A stretch of DNA of 64,000 nucleotides from Oerskovia flava. GTDB taxonomy: Bacteria > Actinomycetota > Actinomycetes > Actinomycetales > Cellulomonadaceae. Both the position numbers and the translations under genes were made by a program. The stretch is from contig NZ_JAOXSR010000002.1 in NCBI RefSeq assembly GCF_026163685.1, positions 186,001 to 250,000 on the forward strand. Direction: 5' to 3'. The notes below the pieces were generated by a model. The model saw only the letters and a list, made by a program, of their open reading frames with translations, ran no database searches and had not been told where the DNA came from. This document shows, piece after piece, positions 23,968 to 32,285 of the stretch (positions are counted from its first letter, which is position 1; every line of letters starts with the position of its first letter).

Positions 23968-25026
23968 TCAGTCGAGCTCGGCCACGGCCTGCTGGAGGCG
24001 TTCGAGACCGGAGACCGCCGCGGGGGACGCGGTGGACTCGTTCGCCGGGATCCCGATGATCCGGTCCTCGCGCACGGCCTGCAGGTCGCTCGCTCCGGGC
24101 TCCGCGAGCAGGCGGGCCTCGGCCTCCTCGTACGTGTCGCCGTGCAGGCCGTAGGCGAGCACGATGACCTCCGGGTCGGCGTCGAGCAGCGACTCGAGCG
24201 AGATCTCCAGGTAGGTCTGGGGCTCGTCGCCGTAGACGTTCTCGAGCCCGGCCCCGTCCATGACCGACTGGATGATGCCCGCGCCGCCGTAGGTGCTGAT
24301 CGGCGAGCTCGTCGAGAAGTAGTACACGGTGGCGGCCGAGCGGGTCTCGGCCGGGGCCTGCGCCTCGACGGCGTCGACACGTCCGCGCAGCTCCGCGACC
24401 GTCTCCTGCGCGACGGCCGAGGTGTCGAACAGGCGACCGAACCGGTCGATGTCGTCGAGCACCACGTCGAACGTCACGGGCTCGACCGTGGCGCCGATGT
24501 CGTGCCCGCACTCGCCCGTGACGGTGAGCGTGGTGATGCCCGCGTCGGCGAGCGCGGCCGGGTCGGCGTTGAAGAACCCGTACCCGACGACGACGTCGAC
24601 GCCCGCGCCGATGATCTGCTCGGTCGTGGGGTCGGACGGGTCGATGACGGGCGCGTCGTCGGGCGGTGAGGTCAGGCCGGCGGGCAGGTCGGCCCCGAAC
24701 TCGCCCGAGCGGGCCGCGATGTGGGTGCTGGCGCCGGCGGCGTCGAGCAGCGCGATCGCGTCGCTGCCCACCGTCATGACGTCGCCGGGGGCGGCGTCGA
24801 AGGTCACGTCCTGGCCGCAGTCCGTGAGGGTCAGCGGGTAGGTGGTGGAGGTGCCGCCGTCGGTGCCGTCAGCGGCGTCCGTCGTGCTCGTGCCGTCGGC
24901 CGCGGGCGGTTCGGCCTGGCTCGTGGTCGCGCACGCGCCGAGGGTCAGGGTCGCGGCGGCGAGCGTCGCGGCCAGGGCGGTGCGGGGGCTGCGCACGGTG
25001 CGGGCGCGGGGGGAGGGGATGGTCAT
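23968..25026 (-). CDS. Metal-chelate substrate-binding lipoprotein (FecB/TroA-like)
   Basis: 352 residues. A lipobox (LTLGAC, Cys near residue 32) indicates membrane anchoring. After a Thr/Asp/Gly-rich linker, the class III binding fold is recognisable: VMTVGSDAIALLDAAGA, IGAGVDVVVGYGFFNADPAALADAGIT, YYFSTSSPISTYGGAGIIQSVMDGAGLENV and a C-terminal lobe ending QAVREDRIIGIPANE. It should deliver a chelate or similar ligand to the permease at 25076. The ligand is not predictable by motif; from context I propose the modified peptide encoded at 29800 carrying a metal. Confidence 0.88.
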   Translation of the reverse strand: MTIPSPRARTVRSPRTALAATLAAATLTLGACATTSQAEPPAADGTSTTDAADGTDGGTSTTYPLTLTDCGQDVTFDAAPGDVMTVGSDAIALLDAAGASTHIAARSGEFGADLPAGLTSPPDDAPVIDPSDPTTEQIIGAGVDVVVGYGFFNADPAALADAGITTLTVTGECGHDIGATVEPVTFDVVLDDIDRFGRLFDTSAVAQETVAELRGRVDAVEAQAPAETRSAATVYYFSTSSPISTYGGAGIIQSVMDGAGLENVYGDEPQTYLEISLESLLDADPEVIVLAYGLHGDTYEEAEARLLAEPGASDLQAVREDRIIGIPANESTASPAAVSGLERLQQAVAELD

Positions 25027-25075
25027 GGTGTTCCTCTCGGGTGGGGTGCTGCTGGTTCGGGATGCGGTCGTGCGG

Positions 25076-26149
25076 TCAGTGCGTCGACATGCGGTGCACG
25101 AGGACGATGAGCAGGGGGGTGCCGAGCAGGGCGGTCAGCACACCCAGCGGGAGCTCGGCGGGGGCGACGACGGTGCGGGCGAGGGTGTCGGCCCAGACGA
25201 GGACGACACCGCCGAGCAGCGCGGCGGTCGGCAGCAGCGCGCGGTGGCTGCCGCCGACGAGGCGTCGCGCGAGGTGCGGGATCACGAGCCCGACGAAGCC
25301 GATCGCGCCGGAGACGGACACGGCGGTCGCGACGAGGAGCGCGACGAGCACCGCGGCGCCGGCGCGGAAGCGGGTGGGGTGGGTGCCGAGCGAGCGGGCG
25401 GTGTCGTCCCCGAGCGCCATGGCGTCGAGGCGGCGCGACCAGGCCCAGAACGCGACGAGGGACACGGCGGTCACGACCCACAGCAGGGCGAGCACGTCCC
25501 AGCGGCTCTGGCCGAGCGAGCCGAGCGTCCAGAACAGCACGGCCCGCACCCCGTCGCGGGAGTTGGCGAAGAACACCATGAGGTTCGTCAGCGCACCGAG
25601 CGCCAGGCCGACCGCGATGCCGGCGAACACGAGCCGGGAGGGCACGAGCCGTCCGCCGATCCGGGCGACGGCGAAGACGAGCACGATGGCGACGACCGCG
25701 CCGACGAACGCGCTGCCGGCGAGCGCGGTGGCCCCCGTGACGGCGCTGAGGCCGAAGAGGATGTGGGCCGCGGCGCCCGCGGAGGCGCCCGAGGAGATGC
25801 CGAGCAGGTAGGGGTCGGCGAGCGGGTTGCGCACGAGGGCCTGGATGACGGCGCCCGCGACGGACAGCGCCGCCCCGACGGCGACTCCCGCCAGCACGCG
25901 CGGGACCCGCAGCAGCCACACGATGTTGTCCTCCGAGGCGGTCCACCACGTCTCGTCGGGCACGTGCAGTCCGGTGTGCGCGCCGACGACGGCGAGCACG
26001 CGCGCCGGGTCGACGCTCACCGACCCGACGCCGACGCTCAGCACGACGGTCGTGACCAGCGCGACGGTGAGGACGCCGAGGACGAGGGTGGGGCGGTCGC
26101 GGCCGAGGAGGCGGCGCGGACGGGTGTCCGTCGTTGCTGCGGTGGTCAT
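25076..26149 (-). CDS. FecCD-family ABC importer permease
   Basis: 357 residues with about ten membrane helices. Family signatures include GAVIQALVRNPLADPYLLGISSGASAGA, GFVGLVIPHLARRLVGGSHR and LPLGVLTALLGTPLLIVLV at the C-terminus. Only one permease gene is present, so a homodimer is likely. The start (ATG 26149) is 8 nt after a TATCAT -10-like element that overlaps the Fur/Zur box on the minus strand, so the transcript may be leaderless. It is the first gene of the importer operon. Confidence 0.93.
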   Translation of the reverse strand: MTTAATTDTRPRRLLGRDRPTLVLGVLTVALVTTVVLSVGVGSVSVDPARVLAVVGAHTGLHVPDETWWTASEDNIVWLLRVPRVLAGVAVGAALSVAGAVIQALVRNPLADPYLLGISSGASAGAAAHILFGLSAVTGATALAGSAFVGAVVAIVLVFAVARIGGRLVPSRLVFAGIAVGLALGALTNLMVFFANSRDGVRAVLFWTLGSLGQSRWDVLALLWVVTAVSLVAFWAWSRRLDAMALGDDTARSLGTHPTRFRAGAAVLVALLVATAVSVSGAIGFVGLVIPHLARRLVGGSHRALLPTAALLGGVVLVWADTLARTVVAPAELPLGVLTALLGTPLLIVLVHRMSTH

Positions 26150-26151
26150 GG

Positions 26152-26180
26152 TTGCACATGATACTCATTCTCAGTACTGT
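26152..26180 (+). promoter_or_regulatory. Divergent promoter of the RiPP/exporter operon with a Fur/Zur-type box in its spacer
   Basis: A -35 element TTGCAC (26152-26157) and a -10 element TACTGT (26175-26180) are separated by exactly 17 bp. The spacer is almost filled by TGATACTCATTCTCA (26159-26173), which matches the 7-1-7 Fur-family consensus TGATAAT-N-ATTATCA at 12 of 14 positions. On the other strand the same box contains TATCAT, a -10 for the importer operon. Binding of a Fur-family repressor would silence both directions. The predicted plus-strand transcript start falls at about 26187-26188, on the ATG of a micro-ORF. Confidence 0.7.
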
Positions 26181-26187
26181 TCCCGCC

Positions 26188-26223
26188 ATGCCCGAAAGCA
26201 CCCCGTCTGCGGTAACCCCATGA
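26188..26223 (+). CDS. 11-codon upstream ORF coupled to the exporter gene
   Basis: ATG 26188 opens MPESTPSAVTP and stops at TGA 26221-26223, giving a 4-nt ATGA overlap with the ABC exporter start at 26220. Neither start has a good Shine-Dalgarno sequence. The predicted transcript start coincides with this ATG, so a leaderless mRNA could be loaded here and the ribosome handed to the exporter gene. It could be chance; conservation in relatives would decide. Confidence 0.4.
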   Translation: MPESTPSAVTP

Positions 26224-27992
26224 AGCCCGGTTCGGTCCACCTGCGCCTGCTCCGGCTGCTCGGCCCGCTGCGCCGGGCGATGGTCGGCCCGTTCCTCCTC
26301 GGCCTGCTCGTGTCGTTCCTGCTGCTCGGCCAGGCGTACGCGACGTCCCGCATCTTCGTCGCGCTCTTCTCGGACCCCGTCGGCCCGATCGGGCAGTGGC
26401 TCGCGGTCCTGCTCGTCCTGCTGGTCGTGCGCCCCGCCGTCGTGCTCGGGCGCGAACGCCTCACCGTGCTCGCCATGACCCGGGTCAAGTCCGACCTGCG
26501 GCGCAGGGTGCTCGACCGCCTCGCCGCCCGCGGACCCGTGCCCCTGACCCGCGAGCGCAGCGGCCACGTCCAGTCGCTCCTCGTCGACGGCGTCGAGAAC
26601 CTCGACCCGTACTACAGCCGGTACGTGCCGCAGGTGGGCATCGTCGCCGTCAACACCGTCGTGGTCGTCGCGATCCTCGCGGTCGTCGACCCGGTCGTCG
26701 CGGCCGCCGTGGGCGCCTGCGCCGTGGCCGTCCCGCTCCTGCCGCGGCTGTGGGACCGGATCCTCGCCGAGCGCGGCTCGTCGCACTGGGCCGCCTACTC
26801 CGGGCTGCACGCCGAGTTCGTCGACTCCCTGCAGGCCATGACCACCCTCAAGGCGCTCGGCGCGGTCGAGCGCCGCCAGGCCGCCCTCGCCGACGCCTCC
26901 CAGAGCCTGCTCACCCGCACCATGACCCAGCTGAAGGTCTCCCTCGTCGAGTCCGGCATCTCCGCGTTCGCGCTCGTGCTCGGGCCGCTGGTCGCCGTGG
27001 TGGTGAGCGTCGCGCGGATCCGCTCCGGGGCGCTCGAGCCCACCGACGTGTTCGTCGTCAGCCTCCTGACGTTCGAGCTCTTCCGACCCTTCCGCGAGCT
27101 GTCCGGGTTCTGGCACGCCGGCTACCTCGGCGTCTTCGCGGGCCAGCAGGTCCTCGACGTGCTCGCCCAGCCCGCCGTGCCGCTCCCGGTGCGCCCCCGC
27201 ACACCTCCCGCCGCGCCGGGCCTCGCCGTCGACCTCGACGACGTGCACTACACCTACCCCGGGTCGCCGCGACCGGCGCTCGCGGGCGTCGACCTGCAGG
27301 TGCCCGCCGGGGCCACGGTCGCGCTGGTGGGCCCGAGCGGGTCCGGCAAGTCCACGGTCGCGGCCCTCCTGGCACGCTTCGCGCTGCCCGACGCGGGCGA
27401 GGTGCGCGTCGGGGGAGTCCCGACGACGGAGCTCGAGCCCGCCGCGTGCGTCGCCGCGGTGGGGCTCGTCCCGCAGACGCCCGTGCTCTTCCACGGCACG
27501 CTGCGCGCCAACCTGCTCGACGGCGCCCCGGACGCCGGCGAGGACGACCTCGTCGAGGTCGTGGCCGTCACCGGGCTGGACCAGCTCGGCGACGGCGACC
27601 CGCGGGCGGCGCTCGACCGGGCGATCGGCGAACGCGGCTCCCTGCTGTCCGGGGGGCAGCGCCAACGCGTCGCCGTCGCCCGCATCCTCCTGCGCGGCAC
27701 ACCGGTCCTCGTGCTCGACGAGGCGACGTCCGCGCTGGACGTGCGCGGGGAGCGCACCCTGCTCGACGCGCTCGCCGCCGCCCGCCCCGCCCAGACGCGC
27801 ATCGTCGTCGCGCACCGCCTCGCGGCCGTGCGGCACGTGCCTACCCTCGTCGTGCTCGCCGACGGCCGCGTCGCCGAGACCGGCGACCACACGTCGCTGC
27901 TCGCCGCCGACGGGCGCTACGCCACGATGGTCCGCCACCAGGAAGCCACCACGTCGATCCCGGTGCCCGCCGGGGCGGAGGCCACGTCATGA
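26220..27992 (+). CDS. ABC exporter half-transporter A (membrane domain fused to ATPase)
   Basis: 590 residues. A six-helix exporter membrane domain (about 10-320) precedes an ATPase domain with Walker A VGPSGSGKSTVAALL, a Q-loop (LVPQTPVLF), signature LLSGGQRQRVAVARIL and Walker B VLVLDEATSALD. The general look is that of CydCD-like and lantibiotic/RiPP exporters. No N-terminal C39 peptidase domain is present, so leader removal must happen elsewhere. It overlaps the second half-transporter by 4 nt (ATGA), so the two likely form a heterodimer that exports the modified peptide encoded downstream. Confidence 0.9.
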   Translation: MKPGSVHLRLLRLLGPLRRAMVGPFLLGLLVSFLLLGQAYATSRIFVALFSDPVGPIGQWLAVLLVLLVVRPAVVLGRERLTVLAMTRVKSDLRRRVLDRLAARGPVPLTRERSGHVQSLLVDGVENLDPYYSRYVPQVGIVAVNTVVVVAILAVVDPVVAAAVGACAVAVPLLPRLWDRILAERGSSHWAAYSGLHAEFVDSLQAMTTLKALGAVERRQAALADASQSLLTRTMTQLKVSLVESGISAFALVLGPLVAVVVSVARIRSGALEPTDVFVVSLLTFELFRPFRELSGFWHAGYLGVFAGQQVLDVLAQPAVPLPVRPRTPPAAPGLAVDLDDVHYTYPGSPRPALAGVDLQVPAGATVALVGPSGSGKSTVAALLARFALPDAGEVRVGGVPTTELEPAACVAAVGLVPQTPVLFHGTLRANLLDGAPDAGEDDLVEVVAVTGLDQLGDGDPRAALDRAIGERGSLLSGGQRQRVAVARILLRGTPVLVLDEATSALDVRGERTLLDALAAARPAQTRIVVAHRLAAVRHVPTLVVLADGRVAETGDHTSLLAADGRYATMVRHQEATTSIPVPAGAEATS

Positions 27993-29794
27993 CCACCACC
28001 GCAGCGGCAGGCACGACCGCGACGACGTCGCGCGAGCTCGTCGGCGACATCCTGCGCCTGCGGCACCTGCTCGCCTCCCACCGCGCGCTGTTCGTGGCGT
28101 CCGTGACGCTCGTCGTCGCGATGCAGGTCTGCGCCGCCACCGTCTCAGCCCTCACGGCCTGGGTCACCGCCCGCATCGCCGCCGACCACCTCGACGGCGT
28201 CACGCTCTGGCTGACGCTCGTGGCCCTGACCGTCCTCCTCCTGGGCCTGCTCACCTGGCTCGAGTCCTGGTGGTCGCACGTGCTGGCCTACCGCGTGCTG
28301 TCGACCATGCGCCTGGCGATGCACGCCGCCATCGGGCGCATCGCGCCCGGCGGCCTCGCCGGCCGTCGCACCGGCGAGGTCGCGGGGGCGGCGATCAACG
28401 ACGTCGAGCAGCTCGAGTGGTTCTACGCGCACACCGCCGGCGCGTCCGTCGCCGCCCTGCTGAGCCCCCTGGTGATGGTCTCGGCCGCCGTCACCCTCAC
28501 CGGACCCGTCGGGCTGCTGCCCGCCGCCGGGCTCCTCGCCCTGCTCGTGCCGCTGTGGTTCCTCGGGCCGCTGCAGGCCCGGCAGGGCGAACGGGTGCGC
28601 GCCGAGCTGTCCGCCCTCAAGGCCGACACGCTCGAAGGCGCCCAGGGTCTGCGCGACCTGCTGACCCTCGACGCCGCCGGCCGCCGCACCGACCTCGTCC
28701 TCGCACGCACCGCGGACCTCCAGCGCGCCAAGCTGACGTTCGCGCTGCGCGCCGGGGCCGAGTCGGCGCTCGCGGACGCCGTGATGGCCGCGGTGAACCT
28801 GGGCATGCTCGCGCTCCTCGGCGCCCGGGTGCGTGACGGCGTCCTGGACCCCGTCGTGGTGCCCGTGGCGGTCGTGCTCGTGTTCCACACGTTCGCCCCG
28901 GTCACGGGGGTGTACGCGATGTGGCAGCGCCTCGGCGAGATGGCGGCCGCCGCCCGGCGCGTCGACGACGTGAGCCGCGCGCCGTCCCCGGTGGACGACG
29001 ACGCCGCGACCGACGAGCCGTTCGACGGCACGGGCGACCTCGAGCTGTCGGGGGTGCGGGCCGGGTACCCGGGCCGTGAGGTGCTGCACGGCGTCGACCT
29101 GCGGGTACCGCAGGGCCAGACGGTCGCGCTCGTCGGCGCGAGCGGGGCGGGCAAGTCCACGCTCGCGCACCTGCTCGTGCGGTTCGCCGACGCGCACGCG
29201 GGGACGGTGCGGGTCGGGGGCCGCGACCTGCGCACGGTCGCCGCGGACCGGGTCCGGGACCGCATCGTGCTGGTGCCGCAGACGTCGTACGCCATGCGGG
29301 CGACGCTGCGCGAGAACCTGCTCCTCGCCCGGCCGGACGCCACCGAGGAGGCCATGGTGGCCGCGCTGCGCGAGGCGGCCCTCGGGGGCCTCCTCGACAC
29401 GCTCGCCGACGGCCTCGACACCCCGTTGGGCGAGGGCGGCGGCACCCTGTCCGGGGGCCAGCTCCAGCGCCTGGCGATCGCGCGCGGCCTGCTGCTCGAC
29501 CCGGCGGTGCTCGTCCTGGACGAACCCGTCGCGCACCTCGACGCGCTCGCCGAGGCAGAGCTCAACGCGACGCTGCGCCGCACCCGCCCCGGCCGCACGA
29601 CCGTCGTCGTCGCGCACCGGGTCTCCACGATCCGTGCCGCCGACCGCGTCGTCCTGCTCGACGGCGGTCGCGTCGTCGCGGACGGCACGCACGAAGACCT
29701 GCTGGCCACGTCGCCGCAGTACCAGCGGCTGGTCAGCGAGGAGTCCGCGGGACCGGTCGGTCCCGCGGGCACGTCCGAGCAGGAGAGGGGGTGA
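27989..29794 (+). CDS. ABC exporter half-transporter B (membrane domain fused to ATPase)
   Basis: 601 residues. The membrane domain (about 15-330) is followed by an ATPase domain: Walker A VGASGAGKSTLAHLL, Q-loop VLVPQTSYAM, signature TLSGGQLQRLAIARGLL, and Walker B AVLVLDEPVAHLD. The residue after Walker B is Pro rather than the usual catalytic Glu (DEPVAHLD still has Glu after Asp, so the site looks active). It is translationally coupled to the first half-transporter and ends 5 nt before the precursor-peptide start. The operon order exporter-precursor-enzymes is typical of RiPP clusters. Confidence 0.9.
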   Translation: MTTTAAAGTTATTSRELVGDILRLRHLLASHRALFVASVTLVVAMQVCAATVSALTAWVTARIAADHLDGVTLWLTLVALTVLLLGLLTWLESWWSHVLAYRVLSTMRLAMHAAIGRIAPGGLAGRRTGEVAGAAINDVEQLEWFYAHTAGASVAALLSPLVMVSAAVTLTGPVGLLPAAGLLALLVPLWFLGPLQARQGERVRAELSALKADTLEGAQGLRDLLTLDAAGRRTDLVLARTADLQRAKLTFALRAGAESALADAVMAAVNLGMLALLGARVRDGVLDPVVVPVAVVLVFHTFAPVTGVYAMWQRLGEMAAAARRVDDVSRAPSPVDDDAATDEPFDGTGDLELSGVRAGYPGREVLHGVDLRVPQGQTVALVGASGAGKSTLAHLLVRFADAHAGTVRVGGRDLRTVAADRVRDRIVLVPQTSYAMRATLRENLLLARPDATEEAMVAALREAALGGLLDTLADGLDTPLGEGGGTLSGGQLQRLAIARGLLLDPAVLVLDEPVAHLDALAEAELNATLRRTRPGRTTVVVAHRVSTIRAADRVVLLDGGRVVADGTHEDLLATSPQYQRLVSEESAGPVGPAGTSEQERG

Positions 29795-29799
29795 CACAC

Positions 29800-29910
29800 A
29801 TGCAGATCGACATCAAGGAGGTCGTCGCGCAGGTCGAGGAGGACGCCATCCTCGCGCCCAACTCGCACAACCACGGCCACACCACGACCGTCTTCGCCTG
29901 GAACGCCTGA
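29800..29910 (+). CDS. Histidine-rich RiPP precursor peptide (candidate metallophore precursor)
   Basis: 36 residues from ATG 29800, with a strong GGAGAGGGGG ribosome binding site 8 nt upstream. Residues 1-20 form an acidic amphipathic leader (IDIKEVVAQVEEDAIL). Residues 21-36 are the likely core, NSHNHGHTTTVFAWNA. The core has no Cys. It has an HxHxH array (His23, 25, 27) directly followed by three Thr and preceded by one Ser. Thr and Ser are the possible sites of YcaO-made (methyl)oxazolines; the alternating histidines are well placed to bind a metal. It sits between the exporter pair and the YcaO gene. I know of no described precursor with this core. Confidence 0.85.
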   Translation: MQIDIKEVVAQVEEDAILAPNSHNHGHTTTVFAWNA

Positions 29911-29944
29911 TCACCTGATCGGTGCCTCCCGGCGTGACGGGGGC

Positions 29945-29979
29945 CGGGCTCGCCGCCGACGCTAGCGGCGACGAGCCCG
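29945..29979 (+). terminator. Strong hairpin between precursor and YcaO gene (partial terminator or RNA stabiliser)
   Basis: CGGGCTCGCCGC (29945-29956) pairs with 29965-29979, interrupted by a 3-nt bulge, over an 8-nt loop. It is the only strong hairpin in the 134-nt gap between the peptide stop and the YcaO start. In RiPP operons such a structure lets the precursor be made in excess over the enzymes. There is no U-run. Confidence 0.6.
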
Positions 29980-30044
29980 ACCCACCCATCCTCCTCCCAC
30001 CCGACCGCCCGAGCCCCACCCGCCGCAGCCAAAGGACCCGTCGT

Positions 30045-32285
30045 ATGCCGTCGACCAGCCCCACCACCGTCCGCACGGCCGTCGAGCTGCGCGCGCTGCC
30101 TGGCGGCCGCACGCTCCTGACGACCCCGGACGGGCGCAGCTTCCGCCTCGGCGTCACGGCGGGCGACGCGCTGCGCCTGCTCGATGCCGTCGCCGACCCG
30201 CACCTCGCCTCCGCCGCGCTCCCCGACGGGTGGCCCGACGCCGCGCGGGCCCTGGCCGAGCTCGTCGCCGGCACGGGCGACACGCCCGACAGCGCCGGAG
30301 GCCCCGGCGACGCCGACGGCACTCACGGTGAAGCTGCGGACCGGGGCGGCGACCTCGACCCGATGAGGCTGCCCGACGGCGAGACGTGGGTCCTGCACGG
30401 CGACCCCGAGGTCGTCGCCGCGCTCGTGGGGGCGGTGGGCGCCGACGAGCAGGTGGAGGTGGTGACGGGGCCGCTGCACGAGGCGGTGCACCGGGCCTTC
30501 GCCCGGCGGGCGGTGCTCCTCGTCGCCCAGCGCGGGCACGCCGCGACGACGTTCGTCGCGGCCGACCGCGCCTGCGCCGACGCCCGTGTGCCGTGGGTGC
30601 CGGTCGTGCTCGAGCGCTCCCGGGTGCACCTCGGCCCGTGGGTGACGCCCGGGGTGGGCGTGAGCTACGAGGACTACCTGGCGCGGCGGATCGCCGCGGC
30701 ACCCGACGACGAGGTCGAGCGGGCGCTGCTCACCGCGAGCCTCACCGGCGACTGCGGCGCGCCCCCCGCAGCGCTGGGGGAGACCGTCGCGTCCGCCGTC
30801 GAGCACCTGACGAGCGACGCACGCCTGCGCGGCGGCGACACCGTCGTCGACCTCGGCCACGGCCCGGTCGCGCACCACCCGGTGCTGCCCCTGCCCGGCC
30901 CGCACCGCACCCACCGTGACCGCGACCCGGCCGCCCTGGCCGACCCGCTGACCGGCATCGTCACGCGCGTGCGCTCGATCCGGCACCACCCGTCGGTCCC
31001 CACGAGCCTCGCGACCGTGCAGGCCGACGTCTGCACCATGCGGCGCGTCTCCCGGTGGGCCAACAGCACCTCGTGCCAGGGCAGCGCGTTCGACGACCCC
31101 GCCCAGGCGCGGGCGGCCGCGCTCGGCGAGGCCGTCGAGCGCTACTGCGGCAACATGCTCGACACCCTGCCCGTCGAGCACGCGTCCTACACCGCCCTGC
31201 GGCGCCGCCCCGTCGGGCGCGTGCTGGACCCCGCCGACCTCGTGCTCTACTCCGACGCCCAGCACGCCGCGCCCGGCTTCCCGTTCGAACGCCTGACCCC
31301 CGACCTGCCCGTCCACTGGGTACCGGGCCGCTCGCTCACGCACGACGAACCCGTGTGGGTGCCCGCCTCCCTCGTCTACGTCAACTGGTTCACCGCCGGG
31401 TACTCCGCCGCCCCCGTGACCAACTTCTGCCCCTTCGCCGGCATCGCCGCCGGACCCACCCTCGAGTACGCCGTGATGAGCGCCCTCGAAGAGGTCATCG
31501 AACGCCACGCCACCATGGTCTGGTGGCTCAACGGCCACCCGCTCGACGCCGTCGACCCCGGCCCTGAGCTCGACGCCGTGTGGTCCGACGTCCGCCGCAC
31601 CCACGCCCAACGCCCCGGCCTCATCGCCCTCGACAACGAGTTCGGCGTCCCCGTCGCCGCCGGGGTGCTGTGGAACGACGACGACCACCTGCTCAACATC
31701 GGGTTCTCCGCCCGCGCCGACCTGCGCTCGGCCGCCTTCAAGTCCTGGACCGAGGCCCTGACCCTCCAGGAAGGCTCACGCGACCTCCTCGCGCAGGACG
31801 GGCGGCACTGGGGTGCCATGCACCGCGGAGCGCTCAACGGCCGCTCCTTCAAGCCCTGGCGCGCCGACCGCCGCTACCTCGACGACTTCCGCCCCGACAT
31901 GCACGACTGCGACGACCTCATGGTCCAGCAGCAGGTGCACCTCGATCCCCGCGCCCTCGACCGGGTACGACCCCTCGTCGACACCCCCGTGCGCCGCACC
32001 CTCGCCGACGTGCCCGCCCTGCCCGCCCGCAGCCTCGAGCACTACCTCGCCGCCACCCACGCCCTCGGCCTCGAGGTCGTCGTCGTCGACATCACCTCCG
32101 CCGACGTCGCCGCCACCGGACTGCGTGTCGTGCGCGTCATCGTCCCCGGCACCGTCGGCAACGCGCCCGCTGCCTTCCCCTTCCTCGGCAAGGGGCGCGT
32201 GCAGGACCTCGCCGTCGAGCTCGGCTGGCGCACCACCGCGCTCGCGGAGGACGAGCTGAACCACTTCCCGCTCCCGCACGCGTGA
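30045..32285 (+). CDS. YcaO-domain cyclodehydratase with N-terminal leader-binding/E1-like region (TOMM-type)
   Basis: 746 residues. The N-terminal 290 residues resemble the degenerate E1-like, leader-binding half of TOMM cyclodehydratases (ADRACADARVPWVPVVLERSRVHLGPWV). The YcaO domain follows, with the ATP-site motifs present: ALGEAVERYCGN near 358-369, ALEEVIERHA near 479-488, and KSWTEALTLQEGSRDL near 565. The C-terminus ends FPLPHA. YcaO enzymes use ATP to activate backbone amides and form azolines, thioamides or related groups. With a Cys-free core, oxazolines from Ser/Thr are the simplest prediction. No dehydrogenase gene is nearby, so products would stay at the azoline level. The stop overlaps the next start by 4 nt. 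Confidence 0.87.
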   Translation: MPSTSPTTVRTAVELRALPGGRTLLTTPDGRSFRLGVTAGDALRLLDAVADPHLASAALPDGWPDAARALAELVAGTGDTPDSAGGPGDADGTHGEAADRGGDLDPMRLPDGETWVLHGDPEVVAALVGAVGADEQVEVVTGPLHEAVHRAFARRAVLLVAQRGHAATTFVAADRACADARVPWVPVVLERSRVHLGPWVTPGVGVSYEDYLARRIAAAPDDEVERALLTASLTGDCGAPPAALGETVASAVEHLTSDARLRGGDTVVDLGHGPVAHHPVLPLPGPHRTHRDRDPAALADPLTGIVTRVRSIRHHPSVPTSLATVQADVCTMRRVSRWANSTSCQGSAFDDPAQARAAALGEAVERYCGNMLDTLPVEHASYTALRRRPVGRVLDPADLVLYSDAQHAAPGFPFERLTPDLPVHWVPGRSLTHDEPVWVPASLVYVNWFTAGYSAAPVTNFCPFAGIAAGPTLEYAVMSALEEVIERHATMVWWLNGHPLDAVDPGPELDAVWSDVRRTHAQRPGLIALDNEFGVPVAAGVLWNDDDHLLNIGFSARADLRSAAFKSWTEALTLQEGSRDLLAQDGRHWGAMHRGALNGRSFKPWRADRRYLDDFRPDMHDCDDLMVQQQVHLDPRALDRVRPLVDTPVRRTLADVPALPARSLEHYLAATHALGLEVVVVDITSADVAATGLRVVRVIVPGTVGNAPAAFPFLGKGRVQDLAVELGWRTTALAEDELNHFPLPHA

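Noticed and set aside
29911-30044. Second precursor peptide between the first one and the YcaO gene
   Set aside because: No frame with a start and ribosome binding site gives a complete short peptide; the stretch is mostly the hairpin and the YcaO leader.
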